From: Raineyella sp. LH-20
GTDB taxonomy: Bacteria; Actinomycetota; Actinomycetes; Propionibacteriales; Propionibacteriaceae
NCBI RefSeq assembly: GCF_033110965.1
Contig: NZ_CP137003.1
Span: 1,364,001-1,428,000 of the forward strand
Reading direction: 5' to 3'
DNA: 64,000 nucleotides
This document shows positions 45,502 through 53,998 of this stretch, piece after piece. Each line of letters starts with the position of its first letter. Positions within the stretch are counted from its first letter, which is position 1. A model generated the notes under the pieces. That model had not been told where the DNA came from, did not search any database, and saw nothing but the letters and a program-made list of their open reading frames with translations. The position numbers and the translations under genes are program-made.

Positions 45502-45507
45502 TATCGT
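45502..45507 (+). promoter_or_regulatory. -10 candidate for the pseF-type gene
   Basis: TATCGT lies 27 nt before the GTG at 45535; AGGAGG sits in the short leader. Confidence 0.45.
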
Positions 45508-45534
45508 GACGGCTACGTCAGCCAGGAGGTCCGT

Positions 45535-47193
45535 GTGCGTACCCGTGTCGTCATCCAGTCCCGCCTCAACTCGTCCCGGTTGCCGGGCAAGGCGATGATG
45601 ATGATCGGCGGGATGCCCCTGATCGAGCTGGTCGCCCGGCGGGCCAGCCGGGGCGGTCACGAGGTCGTCGTGGCGACCAGCCGGGAGGAGTACGACCAGC
45701 GGATCGCCGACCACCTCACCCGGCAGGGCATCCGGGTGCTCCGCGGCCCGCTGGACGACGTGCTGGCCCGGTTCGTCGCGGCCACCGAGGACCTGGACGA
45801 CACCGACCGGGTGGTCCGGCTCACCGGGGACAACCCGGTGGTCGACGCCGAGCTGGTCGACGAGCTCATCGCCGCCGTCGAGGCGTCGGAGCACTCGTAC
45901 GGTCGGATCGACCTGGCCCGGGTGTCCGAGGGCCTGGGGGTCGAGGTCTTCACCGCCGCCGACCTGCGACGGGCCGCGGCCGAGGCCACCACGGCGTACG
46001 ACCACGAGCACGTCACCCCATGGATCCGCCGTCACCTCGGCGAACTGCCGTACGCCCCCGAGGGCATCACCTTCGACATCGTCGCCTACCGCTGCACCGT
46101 CGACTCGCTCGCCGACTACGTCCGGGTCGCCCGGCTCTTCGACCGTCACGACGACGCGATCGGGGTGTCCTGGCGCGCCCTGATCGGTGACATCGTCCGC
46201 GAGGTCGCGATCACCGGCCCGGCACTGCCCCGGACCGGCCACGGCGGCCTGACCCTGTCCCGGCTGCTGCTCGGCACCTCCCCGCTCGGCCGGGCCACCG
46301 GGGCGATCGAACGTCACCGCCCCGATGCCGCCGAGGCCCGCTCGATCCTCTCCGCGGCGGTCGCCCGCGGCATCACCCACGTCGTCACCGGCCGCGACGA
46401 CGGCGACTCCGAGGCGGCGGTCCGGGTGGCGTACGATCCGGCGCTGCGCCAGCGGGTCGGGGTGATCACCACCCTCCATGCGTTGGACGAGGTGCCGGCG
46501 GACGCCGTGGCGTACGCGGTGGAGGCCTCCCTGGAGCGCTCCTTCGCCGAGCTCGGCCGCCGGCGGGCCGATGCCGTGCTCTTCGCTTCGCCCGACGATG
46601 CCCTCGCCGGTGGCGGAGCGGCCTGGGCACGGCTGGCGGCCTATTGCGCGGACGGCGTCGTCGGACGGGCCGGCGTGGTGCTGACCGATCCGGCCCAGCT
46701 CGGCCGGATCGCGGACCTGCCCGGCCTCGGACACGTCGCCGTCCCACTCTCCGTGGTCGACCGGCGGGTCACCGCGTACGCCGCCGATCTCGCCCGGCTG
46801 GCTGCTGCCGGAGTCATCATCACGGTGCACGGGGTGTTCGGTCAGGGCGTGCTGACCACCCGCACGGCCCTCGCCCCGGTCGCGCCGGACCTGGTTGGCG
46901 CGACGCCGGCGCTGCGCACCGCCGTGGCCGACGAGGTGGCGACGCTGCGGGCCGCCGTGGCCGATGCTGCGGTCGCGCTGGGCCGGACCGATCCGGTCGA
47001 CCTGTGCCTGGCGTACGCCGCGGCCCAACCCTGGGTCACCGCCCTCGTCGTTGGGGTGGACACGGCCGAGCAGTTGGTCCGGGTGATGGAAGGCGCCACC
47101 GCCCCCGCGCTCAGCGCTGAGGAGGTGGCGCGGCTGGAAGGCGTCGTGCCGGCCGCGAGTGACGCCCTCAGCGAGTGGCTCGCCCGGGCGTGA
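45535..47193 (+). CDS. pseF: SpsF-type cytidylyltransferase fused to aldo/keto reductase-like domain (PseF role)
   Basis: Residues 1-235 form a CTP-transferase domain of the SpsF type: VVIQSRLNSSRLPGKAMMMIGGMPLIEL, VVVATSREEYD near 42 and RLTGDNPVVDAELVDE near 95. This is the only nucleotidyltransferase in the locus, so it should make CMP-pseudaminic acid. From about 240 to 552 the protein resembles aldo-keto reductases (LTLSRLLLGTSPLGRATG, RSFAELGRRRADAVLF, HGVFGQGVL). I cannot identify the complete catalytic tetrad, so the reductase half may be altered. The GTG start follows AGGAGG. Confidence 0.78.
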   Translation: MRTRVVIQSRLNSSRLPGKAMMMIGGMPLIELVARRASRGGHEVVVATSREEYDQRIADHLTRQGIRVLRGPLDDVLARFVAATEDLDDTDRVVRLTGDNPVVDAELVDELIAAVEASEHSYGRIDLARVSEGLGVEVFTAADLRRAAAEATTAYDHEHVTPWIRRHLGELPYAPEGITFDIVAYRCTVDSLADYVRVARLFDRHDDAIGVSWRALIGDIVREVAITGPALPRTGHGGLTLSRLLLGTSPLGRATGAIERHRPDAAEARSILSAAVARGITHVVTGRDDGDSEAAVRVAYDPALRQRVGVITTLHALDEVPADAVAYAVEASLERSFAELGRRRADAVLFASPDDALAGGGAAWARLAAYCADGVVGRAGVVLTDPAQLGRIADLPGLGHVAVPLSVVDRRVTAYAADLARLAAAGVIITVHGVFGQGVLTTRTALAPVAPDLVGATPALRTAVADEVATLRAAVADAAVALGRTDPVDLCLAYAAAQPWVTALVVGVDTAEQLVRVMEGATAPALSAEEVARLEGVVPAASDALSEWLARA

Positions 47194-47197
47194 CGCG

Positions 47198-48463
47198 GTG
47201 AGTGCCGCGCGGACCTCGGGACTGGCCTCGTGGGCGGCGCGGGCGGCCGCCGCGGAGCGATCCGTCGGCGGACGTCACCTGCACCGACCCTGGCTCACGC
47301 CGTGGGCGCGGCTGGCCTGGACGGCGTACCCGCCGACCCTCTCCGCCCGGTCGTTCGTCACTCTGCACTACTGGTGGCAGGCGCAGGTCCTCGACTGCCT
47401 CCTCGACGCTGAGCGGCGGGCCCCGTCGCCGGCGCGCCGGCGGATGATCGCCCGCTGGCCGGCATCGATGGCGGTGCACAACCGTGGATGGCTCCGCGAC
47501 TACTACGACGACATCGCCTGGCTGGGCCTGGCGGTCGACCGGATGGAGCGCGAGCTCGGTCTTCCCGTCCCCACCGGTCGGGGCCGGGAGCTCGCGGTGG
47601 ACCGGATCATCGCGCGGTTGGAGGCCGGCTGGGACGAGCGTCCGCTCGGCGGTGGTGTGCCCTGGCGGGTGGGCGATGCCTTCCGCAACGCCCCGGCCAA
47701 CGGGCCGATGACCATCCTCTTGGCGCGCCGTGGCCGGCTCGGCCGGGCCCGCGAGGCGCTGGTCTGGATGCGGGAGCACTACCTCGATCCGGCGACCGGC
47801 CTGGTCGTCGACGGCGTTCGCCCCGACCCGTCCCGGACAGCGCCCTGGCTGGTCGACCGCGTGTTCTACACCTACAACCAGGGGGTCATGCTGGGGGCTG
47901 AGGTCGCCGTACTCCGCGCCTCCCTCGACCGCAGGCTCGGCGGCAGGGCTGATATCCGCGACACAGCCGCCCGGGTCCTGCGGCTGGTGGAAGCCATCGA
48001 TCGATGGATGGCCGACAGGCACGTCCTGGTCGGGTATCAGGGGCGCGCCGAGCAGGGCGGCGACGAGGGGATCTTCCGCGGAATCCTCGCCCGCTACCTC
48101 GCTGTGGTCGTGACCGATCTCCCGGGTGACAGCGCCGATGCCGTGTCCGCCCGCCGGCTCGCCGCCACGCTGGTGCAGACGACGGCCGCGGCCTGCTGGG
48201 AGCATCGGGCTGTGCTGGGCCCGGAGGCGGTGCTGGGTCCGGAGGCGGTGCCGGGTCCACAGATGTGGTTCGGGCCCGACCCTCGGGTGCCGGCGACCAT
48301 CCCGCGACGGGCGGACGCCCTGGCCGGCGGTGCCTCGGCGGCCGGGGTGGGGTCCGCGGCGGTGCCGGAGCGGGATCTGTCGGTGCAGGTGGGGGCCTGG
48401 ATGGTGGTGGAGGCCGCCGCGCGGTGTCCGGGGGAGGGGCTGGGGCCCGTGACGCCGGCGTAG
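47198..48463 (+). CDS. GH76-family glycoside hydrolase (alpha-1,6-mannanase-like)
   Basis: The 421-residue protein fits GH76. It has LHYWWQAQVLDCLLDA near residue 52, the paired aspartates in RDYYDDIAWLGLAVDRM near 100, NAPANGPMTILLAR near 163 and YTYNQGVMLGAEV near 225. GH76 enzymes cleave alpha-1,6-mannan backbones. No signal peptide is obvious, which is unusual if it acts on a wall polymer. I chose the GTG at 47198, 5 bp after the pseF stop. Two VLGPEA hexapeptides from an 18-bp repeat lie near residue 342. It closes the glycan locus. Confidence 0.82.
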   Translation: MSAARTSGLASWAARAAAAERSVGGRHLHRPWLTPWARLAWTAYPPTLSARSFVTLHYWWQAQVLDCLLDAERRAPSPARRRMIARWPASMAVHNRGWLRDYYDDIAWLGLAVDRMERELGLPVPTGRGRELAVDRIIARLEAGWDERPLGGGVPWRVGDAFRNAPANGPMTILLARRGRLGRAREALVWMREHYLDPATGLVVDGVRPDPSRTAPWLVDRVFYTYNQGVMLGAEVAVLRASLDRRLGGRADIRDTAARVLRLVEAIDRWMADRHVLVGYQGRAEQGGDEGIFRGILARYLAVVVTDLPGDSADAVSARRLAATLVQTTAAACWEHRAVLGPEAVLGPEAVPGPQMWFGPDPRVPATIPRRADALAGGASAAGVGSAAVPERDLSVQVGAWMVVEAAARCPGEGLGPVTPA

Positions 48464-48542
48464 CGTGCGCACCCACTCCGCCGTACAGCGTGCCTGGGAC
48501 GGAAGGCCGTAGGTCCCCGGCTGCGCGGGTCGGTGGTCGAAG

Positions 48543-48573
48543 AATTTTCCATAGGGCGGGCCTATGGAAAATT
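48543..48573. repeat. Perfect 13-bp inverted repeat, 5-bp loop (dispersed palindromic element)
   Basis: Arms AATTTTCCATAGG and CCTATGGAAAATT flank GCGGG. It lies in a gene-free 343-bp interval (48464-48806). It could end transcription of the GH76 gene or be an operator. A close relative is at 63978-64000. The A/T-rich outer arms stand out from the surrounding GC. Confidence 0.85.
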
Positions 48574-48622
48574 TGTCGACAACCACCTGGCGTTCGTGAG
48601 ATTCGCCGTCAGGCCGTCGATG

Positions 48623-48674
48623 GTGGAAGTGGCCGGTGGAAGTGGCCGGTGGGAGTGGCCGGTGGAGGTGGCCG
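48623..48674. repeat. 13-bp tandem repeat, four units
   Basis: Four units of GTGGAAGTGGCCG with two point changes follow the palindrome in the same intergenic interval. Confidence 0.85.
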
Positions 48675-48767
48675 GCCTCCGACGCCCGTACGCCCTCCTG
48701 CTCCGAGCTGCGGCACGGCGAGGGCTGCGGTCGGCGGCCGTGGACCGCCGGTGTGGGTGCCCCGGGG

Positions 48768-48773
48768 TAGCCT
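48768..48773 (+). promoter_or_regulatory. -10 candidate for the CopD-CtaG/CopA operon
   Basis: TAGCCT lies 33 nt before the GTG at 48807; AGGAAGAGA in the leader can serve as ribosome-binding site. Confidence 0.4.
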
Positions 48774-48806
48774 GTCGGCAGCTTTGACTCGTCAGGAAGA
48801 GACACC

Positions 48807-50903
48807 GTGCCCGCACCCCACCCCTCCACCCCGGCCGCTCCGGACGCCTCGGCCCCCGCGACCGCGCTGGGACCGACTGCGCTGGCACCGACCGCACTGG
48901 GACCGATCGCCAGGGTCGCCGCCGGGGTCGCTGCCCTCGCCGGGGTCGTCGCGATGTGGCTCGTGATGCGCTACCTCGCTGGTCAGCCGCCGCTGCCCGC
49001 CCGCCCGGAGACCGACCCGTTCACCGGATTCGTGTCCGGGCTCGGCGATGTCGCCGCCCGGTTCGCGGCGCTGGCCACCCTCGGTGGTCTGATGGCGATC
49101 ATCGGCTTCACCCCGGTCGCCGGGCACTATCGGCTCACCCCGGTCGGTGACCGGCTGCGCCGCTGGGTCGGCCGTGCCGCCCAGGTGTGGTTCTGGGCCT
49201 CCTTGGTGCAGACCGCGGCCAATGCGGCGTACGTCAACGGCGTGCCGCTGGTCTACGCCCTGACGCCCGGCGCGTGGTGGACGTTCATCACCAGCACCAC
49301 GGCGGCGCTGGCCTGGTTCGTCTCGACTGTGGTCGCCCTGGTCATTGTCATCGTGGCCTACACCTCCCGGGCGTACGCCTCCTACCTGCTGCTCTTCCTC
49401 GCCGGCACCCTGGCGACCGTGTTCGTCACCGCCACCGGCAACGTGTCGGTCGGCCAGAACCACGACTGGGCCACCGACTCCGCCATCTGGCTCTCGCTGG
49501 CCTGGGCGCCGCTCGGCGCCGCGGCGGTGGCCGTGGTGCTGCGGGCGAACGACCTCACCGGCCCGGACTCGGCGACCGCCGCGGTGAACCGGCTGCGCCG
49601 CTACCAGAAGGCGGTGCCGCTGCTGCTCCTGATCGTCGTCGCCGGCCATGCCGTCGTCGCATGGCAGCAGCTCGCCGGCCATCCGTTCACCGCCAGCGCG
49701 TACGGCTGGGCGCCCCTCGGTCTCTTCGCCACCCTCGTCCTGTACGCGCTGAGCTGGCTGTGGCGGCTGCTCCGTGGGGAGGCCGACCCGGCCCGGACCA
49801 CCCCGGCGATCGCCGCCCGCTCCGCGCTGCGCGACGTGCTGATCGCGCTGGCGTACGTCACCTTCCGGGCGGCCGAGAACCACCTGCCGCCGCCCCGCTT
49901 CCTCGTCCCGCAGTCGATCCAGGTCAACTACCTCGGCTACCAGGTCGACATCCCGTCGACCGCGGCCCGGATCGCCGCACTCGGCCGGCCGAACCTGCTG
50001 TGGGTCGGGCTCACCGTCGTGGCGTTGGCCGCCTACTACTGGGGTGTCCACCGGGTCCGGGCCAGGGGCGGCCACTGGCCGATCGTCCGGACGCTGTTCT
50101 GGACCCTCGGCTGGGTGCTGGTGCTCTACCTCGCCACCGCCGGGCTGTGGGAGTACTCCACCGTCCAGTACTCCTGGCACATGCTCGTGCACATGACGGT
50201 GAACATGCTCGTCCCGGTGCTCTGTCTGCTCGGCGGCCCGATCACGCTGGTGCAGGCCGCCGGCCGTCCGCATCCGAAGGGGCAGCTGCTCGGCCCGCGC
50301 GACGTCACGGTCGCGCTGCACGACCACCGTCCGTTGCGCCGGGTGATCAACCCGCTGGTGGTCTGGGTGCTGTACGCCGGCTCGCTCTTCTTCGTCTACC
50401 TGACGCCCGTGTTCCCCTGGCTGATGCGCTACCACTGGGCCCACCAGCTGATGCTGCTGTGGTTCATGCTCACCGGCTACCTGTTCTTCGACATGGTCGC
50501 CGGCATCGACAAGTGGACCAACCTGCCGCACATCGGCCGGTTGGCCCTGGTCATCGGCGTGATGCCGTTCCACGCCCTGTTCGCGGTGTTCATCCTGCAG
50601 GCCACCCAGGTGATCGGCGAGGACTTCTACCGGGCGATCGACATCCCGTGGATCCCGGACCTGTTGGCCGACCAGGTGATCGCCGGCCAGATCACCTGGA
50701 TCGTCGGTGAACTGCCGCTGCTGATCGTGATCCTCGCGCTGAGCATCCAGTGGTTCCAGGCCGACTCCCGCGACGCGAAGCGCCTCGACCGGGCGCAGGA
50801 CTCCGGCCTGGACGACTCGTACGAGGTCTACAACGAGATGCTGCGCGAGCTCGCCGAGCGCGACCGCGATCGGACGACGGACGAACGGAAGCTGCAGCGG
50901 TGA
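48807..50903 (+). CDS. CopD-CtaG fusion: copper uptake/cytochrome c oxidase assembly membrane protein
   Basis: The 698-residue protein has about 15 membrane helices. The N-terminal half (about 35-330) resembles CopD (LVQTAANAAYV, FVTATGNVSVGQNHDW). The C-terminal part (about 395-645) is a caa3-type CtaG domain with YSWHMLVHMTVNMLVPVLCLLGGP, whose histidines probably bind copper. Such fusions are common in actinobacteria and link copper import to oxidase maturation. A Pro/Ala-rich arm of 30 residues precedes helix 1. The stop overlaps the copA start (GTGA). Confidence 0.9.
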   Translation: MPAPHPSTPAAPDASAPATALGPTALAPTALGPIARVAAGVAALAGVVAMWLVMRYLAGQPPLPARPETDPFTGFVSGLGDVAARFAALATLGGLMAIIGFTPVAGHYRLTPVGDRLRRWVGRAAQVWFWASLVQTAANAAYVNGVPLVYALTPGAWWTFITSTTAALAWFVSTVVALVIVIVAYTSRAYASYLLLFLAGTLATVFVTATGNVSVGQNHDWATDSAIWLSLAWAPLGAAAVAVVLRANDLTGPDSATAAVNRLRRYQKAVPLLLLIVVAGHAVVAWQQLAGHPFTASAYGWAPLGLFATLVLYALSWLWRLLRGEADPARTTPAIAARSALRDVLIALAYVTFRAAENHLPPPRFLVPQSIQVNYLGYQVDIPSTAARIAALGRPNLLWVGLTVVALAAYYWGVHRVRARGGHWPIVRTLFWTLGWVLVLYLATAGLWEYSTVQYSWHMLVHMTVNMLVPVLCLLGGPITLVQAAGRPHPKGQLLGPRDVTVALHDHRPLRRVINPLVVWVLYAGSLFFVYLTPVFPWLMRYHWAHQLMLLWFMLTGYLFFDMVAGIDKWTNLPHIGRLALVIGVMPFHALFAVFILQATQVIGEDFYRAIDIPWIPDLLADQVIAGQITWIVGELPLLIVILALSIQWFQADSRDAKRLDRAQDSGLDDSYEVYNEMLRELAERDRDRTTDERKLQR

Positions 50904-53299
50904 GCACGGACACCACTCCCGCCGGCGCCACCTCCTCGGGCCCCGCCCTGCTGGCGTACGACGGCCTCGAGCAGCGGCTGGAATTCGACATCTCCGGGAT
51001 GACCTGCGCCGCCTGCGCCGGCCGGATCGAGCGCAAGCTCAACAAGATGGACGGCGTACGCGCCACCGTCAACTACGCCACCGAACGAGCGGTGGTCACC
51101 GGGCTGGGCGCCGACCGGGCGGCCGAAGCGATCGCCACGGTCGAGAAGGCCGGCTACGGGGCCACCGAGGTCACCGAGGGCGAGGAGTCCCGCGGCGCGG
51201 ACGACCGGGTGCGGATGCTGCGCAACCGGCTGATCGTCGCGGCCTTCCTCACCGTGCCGCTCGGCGACGTCGCGATCGTGCTGGCGCTGACCCCGCACAT
51301 GCGGTTCCCCGGCTGGGAGTGGCTGCTGGTCGTGTTGTCCCTGCCGGTGGTCTTCTGGGCGGCGCTGCCGTTCCACAAGGCGGCGTGGCGCAACCTGCGG
51401 CACGGCTCGACCAGCATGGACACGCTGGTCTCCCTCGGTGTCCTGGCCGCGTTCACCTGGTCGGTGGTGTCGATCCTGCTCGGTTCACAGGACCGGGAGG
51501 GCTACTGGCTGGTCTACGGCATCACGCCCGCGGGCGCCGACTCGCTCTACCTCGAGGTCGCCTCCGCAGTGACCACCTTCCTGCTCGCGGGGCGCTACTT
51601 CGAGGCGCGCTCGAAGCGCTCGGCCCGTAGCGTGCTCTCCGCCCTGGCCGACCTCGCCCCGCGGACCGTACGGGTGATCCGCGACGGCCAGGAGACGGTC
51701 GTGCCGCTCGGCGACCTGCGGGTCGGGGAGCGGTTCCTCGTCCGGCCGGGAGAGCGGATCGCCACCGACGGGGCGGTCGTCGTCGGCCACTCCGCGGTCG
51801 ACACCTCGATGATGACCGGCGAACCGATCCCGGAGCAGGTCACCGAGGGCGACCGGGTGCTCGGCGGCACCATCAACACCACCGGCGCGCTGATCGTCGA
51901 GGCCCGCCAGGTCGGCGCCCACACCCAGCTGGCCCAGATGGCGGCCACCGCCGACCAGGCGCAGGCCCGCAAGGCCCGGGTGCAGACCCTCGTCGACCGG
52001 GTGGTGGCGATCTTCGTGCCGACCGTGCTCGGCATCGCCCTGGTCACCCTCGCCGCCTGGTTCCTCTCCGGCGCCGGGCCGCGGACGTCGTTCAGCGCCG
52101 CCCTGTCGGTGCTGATCATCGCCTGCCCGTGCGCCCTCGGCCTGGCCACCCCGACCGCCCTGATGGTCGGCGTCGGCCGCGGCGGCCAGCTCGGCATCCT
52201 GATCAAGGGCCCCGACGCGCTGGAGGCCAGCGGCCGGATCGACACCGTGGTGCTGGACAAGACCGGCACGCTGACCACCGGCCGGATGGCGCTGGAACGT
52301 ACGGTCCGTGCCGCCGGTGGCCCGCTGGCCGACGACGCCGCCCTGCTGGCCCTGGCGGCGACGGTGGAACGCCACTCGGAGCACCCGATCGCCCGCGCCG
52401 TGGTCGAGGCACACGCCGAGCTGGAAAGCCGGGCCGAGGCGCACGCCGAGCTGGGAGCCCGGGTCGAGGCGCACGCCGAGCTGGAGAGCCGGGTCGAGGC
52501 CGCCGCGGCCGTACGCCCCGGCCTGGGGGAGATCGTCGAGGCCGCGGCCCTGCCCGGGATGGGCGCTCGCGCCCGCCTGGTGCACGACGGTGTCACCTCG
52601 GAGGTGCACATCGGCGCCCCTGGCTTGATGGCCGATCTGGGGGCGGACCTGCCCGACGACATCGCCGCCGCGCTGGAGGCCGCTGCCGAGGAGGGCCGGA
52701 CCGGGGTCGTCCTCGCCGTGGACGGTCGGGTCGCCGGCGCCTTCGTCGTCAGCGACCGGATCAAGGAGTCCGCGGCTGCTGCGGTCGCCCAGCTCAAGGC
52801 GATGGGGCTGCGTACGGTGCTGCTCACCGGCGACCACGCACGGGCTGCCCGGGCGGTCGGTGACCGGGTCGGCGTGGACGAGGTGATCGCCGAGGTGCTG
52901 CCGACCGACAAGGCGGCGACGATCGAACGTCTGCAGGCCGAGGGCCGCCGGGTCGCGATGGTCGGCGACGGCATCAACGACGCCGCCGCGCTCGCGACGG
53001 CCAATCTCGGGCTGGCCGTGGTCACCGGCACCGATGTCGCGATGAAGTCGGCCGACATCATCCTGGTCCGCAAGAACCTCGAGGTGGTGCCCGACGCGAT
53101 CGCCCTGTCGCGGCGTACGCTCCGGACGATCCGGGGCAACCTCGTCTGGGCTTTCGCCTACAACGTCGCGGCGATCCCGCTCGCGGCGGCCGGACTGCTC
53201 AACCCGCTGATCTCCGGCCTGGCGATGTCGCTGTCGTCGGTGTTCGTGGTGACGAACTCGATGCGGCTGCGGAAGTTCGAGGGCGGCCGGCGGCGCTGA
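50900..53299 (+). CDS. copA: Copper-translocating P-type ATPase CopA
   Basis: The 799-residue P1B-ATPase has one heavy-metal domain with GMTCAAC at 33-39. Six to eight membrane helices follow, with TGEP near 305, the ion-channel motif CPC near 408 and the phosphorylation site DKTGT near 453. The ATP-hinge motif GDGIND lies near 688. The nucleotide-binding domain holds three AHAELESR-type decapeptide repeats (30-bp units, about 52407-52498). The GTG overlaps the ctaG stop, so copper import/assembly and export are coupled. Confidence 0.95.
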   Translation: MSTDTTPAGATSSGPALLAYDGLEQRLEFDISGMTCAACAGRIERKLNKMDGVRATVNYATERAVVTGLGADRAAEAIATVEKAGYGATEVTEGEESRGADDRVRMLRNRLIVAAFLTVPLGDVAIVLALTPHMRFPGWEWLLVVLSLPVVFWAALPFHKAAWRNLRHGSTSMDTLVSLGVLAAFTWSVVSILLGSQDREGYWLVYGITPAGADSLYLEVASAVTTFLLAGRYFEARSKRSARSVLSALADLAPRTVRVIRDGQETVVPLGDLRVGERFLVRPGERIATDGAVVVGHSAVDTSMMTGEPIPEQVTEGDRVLGGTINTTGALIVEARQVGAHTQLAQMAATADQAQARKARVQTLVDRVVAIFVPTVLGIALVTLAAWFLSGAGPRTSFSAALSVLIIACPCALGLATPTALMVGVGRGGQLGILIKGPDALEASGRIDTVVLDKTGTLTTGRMALERTVRAAGGPLADDAALLALAATVERHSEHPIARAVVEAHAELESRAEAHAELGARVEAHAELESRVEAAAAVRPGLGEIVEAAALPGMGARARLVHDGVTSEVHIGAPGLMADLGADLPDDIAAALEAAAEEGRTGVVLAVDGRVAGAFVVSDRIKESAAAAVAQLKAMGLRTVLLTGDHARAARAVGDRVGVDEVIAEVLPTDKAATIERLQAEGRRVAMVGDGINDAAALATANLGLAVVTGTDVAMKSADIILVRKNLEVVPDAIALSRRTLRTIRGNLVWAFAYNVAAIPLAAAGLLNPLISGLAMSLSSVFVVTNSMRLRKFEGGRRR

Positions 53300-53306
53300 G
53301 CCTGGG

Positions 53307-53804
53307 TCAACGGCGGCGCAGCACCACGAAACCGCCGCCGCCCAGGGCCAGGGCGCCGATCCCCGCGATGGCCCACCAGGTGCCGCCGGTGCCGGCCAGG
53401 TCCGATCCGTTGCCCGATCCCGCGAAGCTGTCGACCTGGGTGGCGGCGAAGCCGGGCGGCAGCGCCGAAGCGGACGGCGAGGGCGTGTCCGAGGCGGTCG
53501 CCGAAGGGACCGCGCCGGTGCCGTCATGCCCCGGCTGGGGCGGCAGGGCGATCAAGGGCACCGGGTCGGTGACCGAGGCCTCGGCCGACGCCGTCGGACC
53601 TGCCGTGCCGGTCGGCTGCGGGGGCTGGTCGGTGGCCAGTACCGGCGGCACCGGCCGCTGATAGTTCGCCGAGCGGGGGTTCGTACGCGAGGGATTGTCC
53701 GTGTTCGTCTCGGCGGCGGCCGGCAGCACCGGCCCCGCGATCCCGAGCGTGACTACACCGAGAGCCACCGCCGACGCGCCGAGGCGTCGCAGTGCCAGTC
53801 CCAT
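53307..53804 (-). CDS. Secreted LAGTG-motif protein (sortase-E-type wall-anchored)
   Basis: The 165-residue product has a signal peptide (about 1-31, ending LPAAA), a Pro/Thr/Ala-rich extracellular stalk, then LAGTG near residue 138. A membrane helix and the positive tail VVLRRR follow. LAxTG is the recognition motif of class E sortases in high-GC Gram-positives. I preferred the ATG at 53804, 6 nt after AGGAGG, over an upstream in-frame ATG. No sortase gene is adjacent. It converges with copA, with 7 bp between stops. Confidence 0.8.
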   Translation of the reverse strand: MGLALRRLGASAVALGVVTLGIAGPVLPAAAETNTDNPSRTNPRSANYQRPVPPVLATDQPPQPTGTAGPTASAEASVTDPVPLIALPPQPGHDGTGAVPSATASDTPSPSASALPPGFAATQVDSFAGSGNGSDLAGTGGTWWAIAGIGALALGGGGFVVLRRR

Positions 53805-53998
53805 CGCTGTCCTCCTCGTCGCCATCCCGCCGGACATTGTGTCACGGTTCGGCGGTATACGCCCCGCCGCACCGATCGGCGTCGGAACGACCGTACAACG
53901 GCACGCCATTGGCGCGCGCGGCACTGTCGCGGCCTGACGACGGGCCCGGCGGGCACGTCTGCGCGGCAGTGTCACTGCGACCTGAGAGGATAGCGCCG

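Noticed and set aside
48543-48573. Insertion-sequence terminal inverted repeat
   Set aside because: The two arms are only 5 bp apart and no transposase is associated, so a palindromic repeat or operator is more likely.
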